From: Balamuthia mandrillaris
Lineage: Eukaryota; Discosea; Longamoebia; Balamuthiidae
Assembly (NCBI GenBank): GCA_031835245.1
Contig: JAVKOQ010000003.1
Span: 409,001-473,000 of the forward strand
Length of the DNA: 64,000 nucleotides
Direction: 5' to 3'
In this document: one piece after another, positions 23,318 to 34,365 of the stretch
Position numbering within the stretch: position 1 is the stretch's first letter
Layout: each line of letters opens with the position of its first letter
The notes under the pieces: generated by a model
Databases searched by the model: none
Seen by the model: only the letters and a program-made list of their open reading frames with translations
Told to the model about the DNA's origin: nothing
Made by a program: the position numbers and the translations under genes

Positions 23318-24168
23318 TCAAAAAAAAAAACAACCTCTCTTTTGTCAAAATTGATTCGTTCCTATAATAAATGGAGAAGAAAGTAACAAAAAAAAAAACA
23401 AAAAAAGAGAGTAGTTGACTGGGTTGTTGCGAGTCAGCAAAGAACCCTCCTGCTTTGTTTCTTTTATTTCTTTCTGTTATTGTGTTCTATTTTAAAAAAA
23501 AGGCTATTTTAATAAATATAAAACCAATACAAAAATAGGATGAGTGGGGTGGGTGCCTGTGTGTTTCTTTCCTTGAAGTATTGGAGGGAGAGAAACAACA
23601 CACAAAAGCCCACAAAAAAAGGAAAAACAAGTCCGTTGGTGCACGCACAAAAAACGCACCAAACCCCCCTTAACCGTTACAAAAAAAAAAAAAATCCCTC
23701 TGCTCTTCCGGCAATAGCCTTGGTCTCACGCCCCTTTTTCGTTCGTCCAGGGATCAGGAAAAAAAGGGGGGAGGTTTATTTTAAGGATGGGCACGAATAG
23801 CAACAGCTAAAAGTTTCGCTTCGAGCAAGGCGAAAGCTAGTAATGTTTTTTAGAATTTTTTATTTTTTATAGCGAAAATTTCTTTTTATAGCAAAGATCA
23901 ATATATCGGAAAATCTAAGATATGTCCTTTTATATATAGTTGTTTCCCAAATAAAGTAAAGACTACCAAATTAAGTAAATACTGACATAAGCTGACCAAA
24001 TTAAGGAAATTAGCTGACGTCACTGCATTCTATTGCGTGCTTCACATTCTTGAAATTCCAATCCGTCGACAAAAATTTAAATAACTGAAAACGACTTCTC
24101 GAGAAAGAGAGAAGAAAAGGGAGAAGGGAGCATTACCTCTTGCGCTCCTTTTGTGACAGCCGAAAAAA
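23318..24168. other. Divergent intergenic region, LNS2 gene / DSP gene
   Basis: About 850 bases with A-rich runs, an AT-rich core at 23840-23960 and short near-repeats aaattaagtaaa / aaattaaggaaa at 23969-24010. No gene could be supported; one frame at 23540-23800 lacks any sign of coding. It should hold both promoters and 5' UTRs. Confidence 0.4.
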
Positions 24169-25312
24169 ATGAGAGCCATGTGGTCCCTTTTGTTTGGTAA
24201 AAAGAAGAATACCAACGAAGAAAGCGCCAACATCATGCAAGCAAAGACAAAGAACGAGGAGTTGGAAGAAGAGAGCCGCAAGGAAATGGTCAGGTTGTGG
24301 ATTCAGCAAGTTCGGCTGCCTCCTCCTCCCACCGGCGAGGAGGTCGTCCGCGGCATGGAGACGTGGGGTCCTCCGACGCGCATCCTTCCGTACCTTTACT
24401 TGGGGTTCGTTGTTCGTTAGCCGTTTTGTTTTTTGGGATATCTCTAACCGCTTTCTTTGTTCTCCTATAAGTTCCTACTATAATGCCGCTCATTTGCCAA
24501 CATTGAAAGAACACAGAATAACGTATTTATCTTGTTTTTGTTTTTCACCTTGCTGTTGTTTTGTTATGGACCAACCACTAAGAAAGTGGAAAAAACAATA
24601 GGAAGGTGTTAACAGTGGCGCCTGAATGCGGAGAGCTGGCACACAAGACGAACGACGAGGAGGAAGAGGAAGAGTGGGAACTGCACCAACATAAAATATT
24701 CATTGATGATATGGAGAACACTTGGGACGTCTTTGAAGAGTGTTTTGCTGTTATTGGTTTGTTCTCTCTCTCTCTCTCTGCTCTTGAAGTGATGGTGAAA
24801 CGAGAAGAGGAAAGAAAAACAACTGGGCTAATGGCTGATCACAACCGATAGATAACCTACGGACTCAGTTTCAACAACGCAAAACCAACAAACAGAGGAA
24901 AAACAACGAACAACACAACACAGAAGATGGTGGTGCACATAAGGACAGAGAATCAGAAGAAATCGACGAAAGCGAAACAGACGAAATAGAGATAGAAAGC
25001 CAACAACAAGAACAAGAGGAAGAATTGGAGATAGAAGCGGAAGAAGCATGTTTGGTTCACTGCATGAGAGGACGTTCACGTTCCACATCATTAGTGGTGG
25101 CGTACCTGATGGCCCGAGAAGGAATGAGCCTGAAGGAGGCATGGTGGTTCGTCAAGCAGCGAAGACCCATCATTGGGCCGCATCGACATCTAAAAGATCA
25201 ACTCATCCAATACGAGAAGTATTTGAGAGGCTCCAACTCGCTTGATATAATGTCGTGGGCTCAGTGGCAGATCGAACTGGGAAAAGAGAACTCTACTTTT
25301 CTGCCTTACTAA
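24169..25312 (+). CDS. Dual-specificity protein phosphatase
   Basis: Cysteine-based phosphatase of the DSP family. Exons 24169-24404, 24472-24522, 24602-24756 and 24852-25312 join to 300 residues. RILPYLYLGSYYNAAHLPTL is the usual DSP start block. The general-acid loop is IFIDDMENT with Asp. The P-loop is LVHCMRGRSRSTSLVVAYLM, a complete HCx5RS site with the nucleophile Cys and binding Arg. MSLKEAWWFVKQRRPIIGPH is the standard helix after it. A ~70-residue Gln/Glu/Lys-rich linker is inserted between the acid loop helix (VFEECFAVIDN) and the beta strand before the P-loop, which makes the domain longer than usual. The substrate cannot be told from sequence. The protein has no kinase-docking or rhodanese domain. 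Confidence 0.9.
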
Positions 25313-25472
25313 ATACACTTTTTGTTGCCGTTGTAAAGAAAAAAGAAAATGACAAGAAAACAACAAAAACATAAACAGAAAAGACGAAATATTTACTTCT
25401 GACCTTATCAAAGCTCCTTTCTAAAGACAGAGCTTCTATCGGTTCATTACGTCTCGATAAAAATGGTTAATA

Positions 25473-28400
25473 TTAATACATAGGGGCACCGTCGCCCTCT
25501 CCATCTCCTTTGTGCCATTCCACAAACTCATCAAAGATAAGCGGCCATGCAGCTATTGGTAACCCCAAATATCTGTGTCAATTCGAATAGAAAAAACAAA
25601 GAAACAGAAAAGAGAGAACGAAAAGAGAGCGAGAGAGAGAGAGCGAGAGAAAGAGAAAGAGAAGCGAATAATGAGCCAAACGTACCCATTTCATCATACT
25701 CAGAAAGATCTTTGGAATAGGCTTTACGGAACTCGAGTAATTGCTGCCAAACGTCCCTGGAAATGGCCTTCTTCTCCTTCTTGTGCAAAAACTCCAACCA
25801 GCTGCCATAGAGCTGCCATCCTCTTGGCTTAAGTAGCATGTCCCAGACTAGCTCTGCTTCTTCTGTCATGAGGATCTTCTTCTCGCCTCGAAGATAGTCA
25901 AACACAAAGTAATAGAAGGATTGGAAGGGACCGTCGCCCTCAATGTCTTTCTTCCATTCGGCCGCTTTGTCTTTCATTTGCTTCAATGTATGACAACTTT
26001 TTTTAAGAAAAATGAATATTTTGAGAATGAGCGTTTAGCGAACCTAGAGAGAGAGAGAGAGAAAGAGAGAGAGTAGAGGACAGAGAGAAAAGAGAGAATG
26101 AGCAGAGAGGAGAGAAGAGAGAGGAGAGAGGAGAGAGGAGAGAGCAGAGAGGAGAGAGCAGAGAGGAGAGAGGAGAGAGAGCAGAGAGCAGAGAGCAGAG
26201 AGGGAGAGAGCAGAGAGGAGAGCAGAGAGCAGAGAGCAGAGAGCAGAGAGCAGAGAGCAGAGAGCAGAGAGGAGAGAGGAGAGAGGAGAGAGGAGAGAGG
26301 AGAGAGGAGAGGAGAGAGGAGAGAGAGAGAGGAGAGAGGAGAGAGCAGAGAGCAGAGAGCAGAGAGCAGAGAGCAGAGAGGAGAGAGCAGAGAGCAGAGA
26401 GGAGAGAGCAGAGAGGAGAGAGCAGAGAGCAGAGAGGAGAGAGCAGAGAGGAGAGAGGAGAGAGCAGAGAGGAGAGAGGAGAGAGAGAGAGAGAGCAGAA
26501 AGTAACCCATAAATAGCCCAGCCGTCCACAAACTCTTGTCGTGTTATCTCCCAAGTGATTTGGCAGTTCAGCTTCCAGGCAACGACCATCATGAGTGGGT
26601 CTTCGTCATCAGTGGCTCCCATATCTTCTTGGTACTTAAGCGCACCGTTGCCTTGTATTATGTCTCCTACATCCTCTGCACTTTCACTCAAATCGATTCC
26701 CGCCGCTGAATGCCAGAAGAAATAATAAGTAAAACAATTTAGACAAAGCAGAAGAACATTGGAGTAGAAGAACGAGAAGCATACCTCTGTACTCGTTAAA
26801 TAGTTTGCTCAACTCCTTAATTTGCGCCTCTGACAGCTTACAATGCAGCGGATGATATCCATCCGGCACAATATTAGCATGCGCGAATGTATCTCTTCCA
26901 AAGTTGAACCTGGCCTTCGTGTTTCTGCCCAGAGCCACAAAAGGGCGGAGCCGAGTGTCAGGAGAGGGAGAGGTGGCGTCGGTGAATGCCTCTCCTAGGC
27001 TGGTTCCATTCCTGTAGAAGGTGATGTTGTTGGCATCCACATCGAAGGTGCAACTGATGACATCACCAGAGGAGCAATGGTCACCATAGCTTTGGGTTTG
27101 TCCGCCGCCACGTTGAGTGCGTTGGTTGGTGATGTCGTAGCTCCACGCCTCGCCGGTATTTTTCTGTTTTTGGATGAACAAAAACAGAAAAAGAACAAAA
27201 GAAAGAGGAAAAAAAGAAACAGCAAACAGAAAACATAAAAAAGAAGAAACATACGTAATAACGATAGAAAACAAGATAGAAAGGATTATAAAGGATTATA
27301 AGAAGAGGCAGAGATAATTTTAAGGGAAAGAAACGTACAGTGGGGTCATAGTCATCGGTACACCAGCCAACCATCATCTGTCCATAGCTGCTCATGACCG
27401 CTTCGTAATACCATTTGCCACCACTCACCCTAACATTTCCTTTGGCATACTCCCAACCATAACCAGATGTGTTTGCGTTGGTTACCTTTGTTTTGTTTTG
27501 AAAGTATAAAAAGAGTGTCAACGTTACAAACAGCAAATAACAAAAACGAGAACATGAGAAAACACAATAGCATGAAACAAAAGGTACCTCCAAATTTTTG
27601 TTAGCAAAAGTAAGTTTAGAATCCTTGAGCAGTTTGTCAAGTGCGGCATGAGAAGGACCCTTTCTGTTGCTCTCATAGTCTGCATCGTCGTCATCACCAG
27701 AGTGATAGCTGGGCGTGTCATCCTCGTCCACCACCACTAAAGCTGACTTAACCAGTTCCTGATCCTTTTCGTGCCACTTTCCAGAAACTTTCAAGTTGTT
27801 CTTCTTAGCGTTGGCGCGAGCATTCTCCTCCTCTTCCTCCTCTTCCTCCTCCTCTTTTTCTTTGTCTTTGCTGCTGCTACCGCCTTTGTCTTTTCCTCCT
27901 CCGTATTGTATCTTCAAACGAATATCTCCGGAAACGTTCTCTTTCTTCTTCCCTCCGCTCTTGTTCAATGGGAACCACTGGTCGATGGAGTCTTGTCCTT
28001 CCAATAGCTCTGTGTTAAACTTGATGGTGATTTGTCCCATGAACACGTCCCTTCTGAACGTGTGTTTGTCCCAACAACGCACTATCAAGCCTGTGAACTC
28101 GGAGGCAGCCAAAGCACTGTTCAAAGCGAGAAGAGCGAGAAGAGAAGAAAGAAGCGAAGCGAAGCGGAGGAGCAGCAGAGAGAGAAGAGAAGAGAAAGAG
28201 AGAAGCAGAGAAGAAATGAGGAGAGAAGTAGAGAGAAAGCAAGATGAGAATAGAGGAGCAAGTGTTAGCAAAGAGAAGCGAGAAATAGAGAGAGAGGAGA
28301 GAGCAACGAACAAGGTAAGGCTTTGCCGCCACTCGGGGTTCGATCCTTTGAGGACTTTGGTGTTCTTAGGCTTGCACAGCTTCTCTCCTTTCTTATCCAG

Positions 28401-28628
28401 CACCGTTACCTCGCAGTAACAGTTTGCTTTTTGTCGCGAGAGCTTCCTTCCTCCCTCCACTATTTTTTTTCCATAGTTAGAGTAAGTTTGAGATCACCAA
28501 AAAACCACACACAAAAGAATCGAAGGAGAGGTCAAGTATCAAAAAAAAAACATGAATCGAAAAATGAAGAGCGGTTGTTTTTAAAAAATCAAACCTGTAA
28601 TCGTGAGAGTCTTTTTAGAGCTTTGCAT
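25473..28628 (-). CDS. C2-SPRY-DCUN1 (PONY) fusion protein
   Basis: Eight exons (28628-28595, 28459-28312, 28116-27588, 27485-27339, 27163-26785, 26705-26507, 25996-25686, 25552-25473) join in phase to 608 residues. Residues 1-125 are a C2 domain (KKTLTITVVEGRKLSRQKAN, GSNPEWRQSLTFALAASEF, FMGQITIKF, IDQWFPL). An acidic linker follows. Residues ~240-390 are a SPRY domain (YEAVMSSYGQMMVGWCTDDY, CTFDVDANNITFYRNGTSLG, RPFVALGRNTKARFNFG). Residues ~395-608 are a DCN1-like PONY domain (IKELSKLFNEYR, VVAWKLNCQITWEITRQEF, KDIEGDGPFQSFYYFVFDYL, WLEFLHKKEKKAISRDVWQQ, SEYDEMGAAWPLIFDEFVEW). DCUN1 proteins are co-E3 factors that help load NEDD8 on cullins. C2 could bring the protein to membranes and SPRY to a target. 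The fusion is supported by continuous phase across every junction. Confidence 0.88.
26046..26498. repeat. GAGAGSA 7-base minisatellite
   Basis: About 450 bases of tandem gagagca and gagagga units in irregular order, inside the intron that splits the DCUN1 domain (26506-25997). Because 7 is not a multiple of 3 and no unit contains a stop, long frames (for example 26098-26505) are open by chance on both strands. Confidence 0.95.
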
Positions 28629-28918
28629 TGGTTTTTTTTTTTAAAAGAGAGAGAGAGAGAGGGGGGTAAAAGGGTGACCAAAGCGGGGAATGCAAGCCAA
28701 AGCAGAAGAAGAAGAGATCGGAGAAGGTCAGCTCTCGTTTTTATTATTATTTTGGCCTTTTCGTCTCTTTATTTTTTTTATCGTCGATAAGTGAAATAAA
28801 TAACAGTCGACAAATAATAGTTTTCAGATCGAAATTCGAATGATTGGTGCCCTTTTGATTTTGGATTGGCCGCTTTGATATTTTTTTTGTTTTAATTCAA
28901 CGCAGATCTTTATACATT
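28629..28918. other. Spacer between two minus-strand genes
   Basis: About 290 bases holding the promoter of the C2-SPRY-DCUN1 gene and the 3' UTR of the SAM gene. It has a short GA run followed by a G run at 28648-28666 and AT-rich sequence at 28740-28910. No gene is seen. Confidence 0.4.
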
Positions 28919-31900
28919 TCATTTGGGGAGGGCAGGGTGGTGCAGGAGAGAGGAAGAAAAGGAGGTCGAACGGCCTCGTGGGGAGGAGGCGGAGGCGGAA
29001 GCGGAAGCGGAGGAGGAGGAGGAAGCGGAAGAAGCAGCAGAAACGGTGCCGCTCCCACCAAAGCTGTGATGGTTCCGGAGAGGGAGCGGGCTGGTCATGC
29101 CTCGTCCATTGTTTAAGCCGTGGTTGGAAAGAATGGCGTTCTTTCGTCCTGCCAACATTTTTTGTTCTTCTTCTATTTGTCGCGCATTAATGTGTTTGTT
29201 TGGTTAGGTTTGTGTTTTAGAGAAAGAGATGGTGGTTGCAAACGGTACCCCAAAGAGCTTGCGATGCAAACTTGGGCGATAGCGCATGTTCATCTGGATG
29301 CCAACCACCTCCTGTGAAAAAAAGAGAGATAAGAACGAGGAGAGGGGACATGCGGACACAAACACTAACCTCCAACAAAGCTGTCTCTGTTATCAATCAT
29401 ACCAAATAGGCCATAGCCAGCAACTGGTCCACGAGCAGATGATGAAACAGGTGGCAAACCCCCCGGTGTTGCGGTTGCGCCTGAAGAGGTAGCACTTGCA
29501 GATGACGCCAAGGATGAAGAAGAAGAATAAGGAGAAGAATGTACTCGTCGAGAGGAAGCAGGTACAGACGAATAATAACAAGACGAGTCAACGCAGTGCT
29601 CTCCGCTGCAAGTATGTGTAAGAAATGGCAACGAAGAAGGAGAAGTGGTAGCAGAAGCAGCGGCACAGAATCCCTCCGGAAGGCTATGTTTGATCTTGCG
29701 AACAGCTTTGAGGATCTTGCTACGGTCGCTTTCCTCTTCCACCCCCATGTCTATCAGTTGGGAGTCGCCAAGAAAAGGTAATACATCGACGGATATTCCG
29801 TGCAGCGCAAACAAACGGGAATACCTTTGTTTATAGGTTTTGGTTTTTTTAACTGCGTGAGAAAGAACTATATCAAAAACAACAAAAAAACAAACCATAA
29901 AAAGAGAGCAAAACGAAAGGGAAGATAACAGAGCAAAAAAAAAAAAAAAAAAAAAAAACATTATTGAAAAAGAAAAAGTGAAGCTGCAAAGAAGAGATGA
30001 GTAAGAGAAAAACCTTTCCATGCCAAGCTCTTGAAGCAGAAGAGCTGTTGCAGAGTAATAATACTGAAACTCTTGCATTTCTTTCAGAGCTTCTTGCATT
30101 TTAGAGCGATCACCCTCAAAAGCCACCAAACGATTGACTTCCTGTTCTCCCAAAGTGGTCAACGTTTCCAAATCTAACACTCCATTGCTTGCAAAAGCCA
30201 CATTGTATTCCTCCATTTCCAAATCGCGAAGCCAATATGCAATTGCTGTATTGTTTTAAAAGAAAAGTGTTAAACACATACACAAAAGGAGCAAAACAAA
30301 GAAACAAAACAGGAACACTTACCTTTGACGCAATAAGCGGGTGAGCTTTTGAGTTGCTGTAATGCAGAAAGGAGAATCTGGTCGTCGTGTGTTACACCCA
30401 TCTCATCGATAATGAAAAAGTTTACAAAAGGAAGAGCGTAGAACGGAATATTATAGCGGGCAAAGTGAAATGAATATTTGGCAAAACCGTGCCTTCTCAA
30501 CCACGAAAACGTTTCTGTTTGTGTTGGAAACAAACACCATAAATCAGCCAAACAAAAGCAAAAACATGAACGAGCAAGACAATAACTGACCTTCTACAGA
30601 AGAGAAACATTTGTATTTCTCTATTTCTTGCCAAATCACATCAATGTGATGCTCATCGGTTATGTTCATGTTGTAGAGGTATTCCTTGTCTTCCAGCAAG
30701 CGAAGCGTTATGAGGGTAACTTTGGCTTGGACGAAATTGTCGACGTAGCATGGAAAGCCTACGTGTTTTATCCAGTTTGCCACGACTGATAACAAAGACG
30801 TGTAAGTATCGTACAATACTTGTCTAAAAACAGTCAAGAACAAAAGCGAAAAGAGAGAACAAATAAGGAAGAAAAGAGGAGAAAGTACATTGTATAGGAT
30901 CCAGTTGATGAAAATCGCCTACGGCTTTCATGATGGCTTGGCGGTTGCTCTCTAAAATGTCCATTTGGGAAAGAATAGAGTCGGAGAGAAAAGGGAGAGA
31001 AAAGAAGTCGTCCACGCCGTGGCGGGCAAAAGTGTTACACAGTGCTTCAAGCTGCAAAGATGAAAGCCAACCATCCACAGCTGTTTCATATGAAGAAATG
31101 AAATATTTCTCTCGTATCAGCAAAAGAAAAAAAAACAAGATACATTGAGAGAAAACAAAAAATTTCAAGCAGAGAGAGCAAAGATACGACAGGATACATA
31201 AAAGAGAAGAGCGAACGCGCACCGCTGTGTTCATAACTTGGAACAAGTGTATAACGTCGCTGGTTAATTTGCAACCAACGACCAGGAAGCAGCACGTTTT
31301 CAAGGCTTTCATTCTCTGGCACAGCTGCCTCATCTTTGCCCAACAGTTGAACGTTCCGCCTCGTTGCTTTCTCTTTCGTCTCTTCATCATCCTCTTCTTT
31401 GCTTTTCTTGTCCTTTTCTTCTTGCTTCTTTGGCTTTTCCTTTTCCATCTCTTCTTTTGCTCCGTCTTCTTCTTTCTTAGGGTTCGATTTGGGTTGTTGT
31501 TGCCGCTGTTGTTCTTCCATTCTCGCTTTTGCTCTTTCTTTTCTTCTCAACAAGCACTGTTGTTGGTGAGAGGGGGAGGAGAGAGCGGAGGACAGCGTGG
31601 TGAGGGCTTTCTCCAAGCGCTCCTCCTCCCGTCCGAATTCTTGCAGCAAAGTGCACAGTGGCTCCTCCATCGACCACTCGTAGAGTGTGCCTTTGTGCGT
31701 TAGCGTAAGGGTGTCCCTCGTTCTTCCTATATAAATTATAGCCTCTTTTTTGTTGTTGTTGTTAATAAGAGGACAAGAAAGAAACGACAAGAAAGAAAGA
31801 TTGATAGAAAGAAAGAAAGAAAGAAACGACAAGAAAGAAAGAAACGACAAGAAAGAAAGAAACGACAAGAAAGGAAGGAAGAAAGAAAGAAAGAAAGAAA

Positions 31901-32258
31901 GAAACGACAACAAGAAAGAAACAAAAAAAGAAAGTAGAGCAAAGAAAAACAAACCATCAGAAGCCTGTTCTCTGGTTTCGGTGAACTTGTCTAGACTATG
32001 TACAAGCAGCAGAGGAAAGTCCAAGGCCCTCTTCAGCTGGGCAGAGAGCTTTTGCCAGTGGCTCAGACGGGTGATCCAATTGTCGCCCATCTTTTGGATG
32101 ATGGCTCTAATCTCCTCCTCCTTGCGGCCCAGCTGCTGTCCAATGAGCTGAACGACCTGTTCAATCGGCAGGTCTTCCTCCTCAGAGGAAGGAGCGGTGG
32201 AGAAGGAGGAGGAGGAGGGCAACTCATCCGCTACGTTTGGGGTAGAGGCTTCCATCAT
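28919..32258 (-). CDS. Protein with five tandem SAM domains
   Basis: The start is MMEASTPN at 32258 and the stop at 28919. Exon 1 (32258-31955) and the next exon join in phase. The N-terminal third has LPIEQVVQLIGQQLGRKEEE and a basic Glu/Lys-rich coiled coil. Five SAM-like repeats follow. They are AVDGWLSSLQLEALCNTFAR (~31080-30900), VVANWIKHVGFPCYVDNF (~30790-30600), FSWLRRHGFAKYSFHFARYN (~30510-30330), IAYWLRDLEMEEYNVAFASN (~30245-30060) and ALLLQELGMERYSRLFALHG (~30045-29690). Each shows the W/L..LG...Y...F pattern and a closing helix. The C-terminus is a Ser/Ala-rich tail ending PRGRSTSFSSSLLHHPALPK. SAM domains commonly polymerise, so a scaffold role is likely. Small exons at the 3' end (29312-29252 and the last one) are my least certain joins. 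Intron 1 holds GAAA-rich repeats. Confidence 0.8.
31775..31935. repeat. (GAAA)n / ACGACAAGAAAGAAAG repeats
   Basis: Tandem gaaa with regularly spaced gaaacgacaag units, in intron 1 of the SAM gene. The higher-order unit is about 16-20 bases. Confidence 0.88.
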
Positions 32259-32465
32259 TGTTTTTCTTTTTCTTTGTTCCGTGAAAAAAAAAAAACAAAA
32301 TAATTGTTGCTGTTGGGAGTCGAACGTGGAAAACGATAAATTGGTCGACATAAAGGTCCCAGCGAATGAAAATTCAAAAAGGACGATCATCTACGTTGAA
32401 GCTTGCCTGTCGACAAAAGGGAACAAGAAAAAAAAGAAAGACGGAAAAGAGAAGAGAGAAACACA

Positions 32466-33516
32466 ATGTTGGAAAGCATTCGCTACTCCCGCGGCCACCT
32501 CGAGCTTTTGGACCAAAAGAAACTCGTACCTTTTTCCCCCTCTCTCTCTCTCTCCCCTGTTTATTCGTTTCATTTTCTTTCTTTCTTTTTTTTTGTATAG
32601 TTTCTTTTTGTTGATCTCTTCTCATCCACTCGGGGGGGAAAAAAACAAACAGCCAAGTCAACAGGAATATGTTGTCATCAGTGGAGCCGAGGACGGTTGG
32701 GAAGCCATCCGCAGCATGAAAGTGCGTGGCGCTCCCGCCATCGCCATCTCCGGCGCTCTCAGCCTGGCCGTCGAAGCCCATCACCTCCTCCACGGGGAGG
32801 GAACGGAGGCAAAGACCCTTACCTCTTTGGGCGGCGCGGAAGGCGCGGCCGACTATCTGGAGGAGCGGTTGAAATATTTGGAGACCAGCCGACCGACGGC
32901 CGTAAACCTGTCGGAGGCGGTGAAGAGGTTGAGCGCGGTGGTGAGAGCCAAGGCCGCCGCCCTGGCCAAAGAGGAGGGAGCGAAAGGGGAGGAAGGGGCA
33001 AAGAGAGTGTTGGAGGTGTACGTGGAGGAGGCGGAGGCGATGTTGGCCACGGATGTGGAGACCAACAAGGCGATTGGCAGGCATGGCGCTGAGCACATTG
33101 TGGCGTTGAGGGCGACTAAAGGCAACGAGGAAGGAAAGGGAGTGAAGGTGCTTACTCATTGCAATACGGGTTCTTTGGCCACAGCTGGTATGTTTCTTCT
33201 TCACTTCGCTTTTCTTGTATTTTTCCTTCTCTCCTCTCGCTCCTCTCTCTCCTCTCTCCTTCTCTCCTCTCTCCTTCTCTTGCCTTGCTTCTCCTTGTAC
33301 TTCTGTGTCTAAAGAAAACGCACAAAACAAAAGGCTATGGTACTGCGTTGGGCGTGATTCGTGCATTGCAGGAGAAAGGACGCCTTGAGCACGCTTTTTG
33401 CACCGAGACAAGGCCTTACAACCAAGGCGCTCGGCTCACTGCTCTCGAGCTCGTCTACGAAAAAATGCCTAGCACTTTGGTTAGTTGCATTCATTTTTGT
33501 TCATTCTCTCCCTTGT

Positions 33517-33554
<38 letters not shown>

Positions 33555-34099
33555 GACCACTCATCTATTAGGTTACAGACAGCATGGTCTCTTTTCTGAT
33601 GGCCAAGAAAGGAATCGAGGCGGTCATTGTGGGAGCCGATCGGATTGCCGCCAACGGAGACACCGCCAACAAGATTGGTACCTACCAGCTAGCCATCGCC
33701 GCCAAATATCACGGTGTGCCCTTCTTCGTGGCCGCTCCTTTCACCACCATCGACCTCAACATCAAGCACGGCGATGAGATTCACATCGAGGAGAGACCTG
33801 GCCATGAGCTAACCAGCCTGAATGGTGTGCCCATTGCCGCCGATGGTATTGGCGTCTGGAATCCTTCCTTTGATGTCACCCCTTATCAATTGGTTCGTTA
33901 TCTTCTCTCTTTCCCCCTTCTCCGCACCTCTCGCTCCTCTGTTGTTCGCTCTTCGTGTTATTCTAACGAGGACTTGCATTTCAAACAGATTGATGGAATA
34001 ATAACAGAGTTAGGCGTGATAACAAAAGAAAAGGAGGACTCTCCGTTTGACATTCGCTCTTTCTTGGCCTCTCATTCTGCTGGCAACAGTTCCAACTGA
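32466..34099 (+). CDS. MRI1: Methylthioribose-1-phosphate isomerase
   Basis: Converts 5-methylthioribose-1-phosphate to the ribulose form in the methionine salvage pathway. Exons 32466-32525, 32653-33187, 33334-33479, 33572-33892 and 33989-34099 give 390 residues, slightly above the usual ~350-370. The start [10 protein letters not shown] is the family N-terminus. [40 protein letters not shown] (with the catalytic Cys), [18 protein letters not shown] and [20 protein letters not shown] (with the catalytic Asp) are all intact. [21 protein letters not shown] closes the domain. The extra length is a small charged insert near [13 protein letters not shown]. The fold is shared with eIF2B subunits, but the HCNTG and [10 protein letters not shown] signatures place it in MRI1. 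Confidence 0.95.
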
Positions 34100-34272
34100 G
34101 TGTTTTTTTTCTTTTTGTTCTGGTTTGCTCTTCTTCTGCTTCCTTTTATTTATTTAAACAACAAAAAAGTTCTCTTTCTTCTTTCAGAAACATATTTTTA
34201 TAGTTGCACAGTACAACGACACAGGCGCCGCCTTAAAGTAAGTACAAAGAAGATTTTTCATACAATGGTGAC

Positions 34273-34273
<1 letters not shown>

Positions 34274-34316
<43 letters not shown>
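34274..34316. repeat. (GA)n tract
   Basis: Pure GA run in the gap between MRI1 and the RING gene, probably in the 3' UTR of the latter. Confidence 0.85.
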
Positions 34317-34317
<1 letters not shown>

Positions 34318-34365
34318 TGAGGAGGTAGCCTGTACAGTACGAAGTAGATGGTGAGGTTTTCTTTC

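Noticed and set aside
23540-23800. 86-residue plus-strand frame
   Set aside because: Lys/poly-A driven, with no homology pattern and no splice context.
26098-26505. 135-residue frame of Glu/Arg/Ser repeats
   Set aside because: Created by the stop-free 7-base minisatellite in an intron; no splice or start support.
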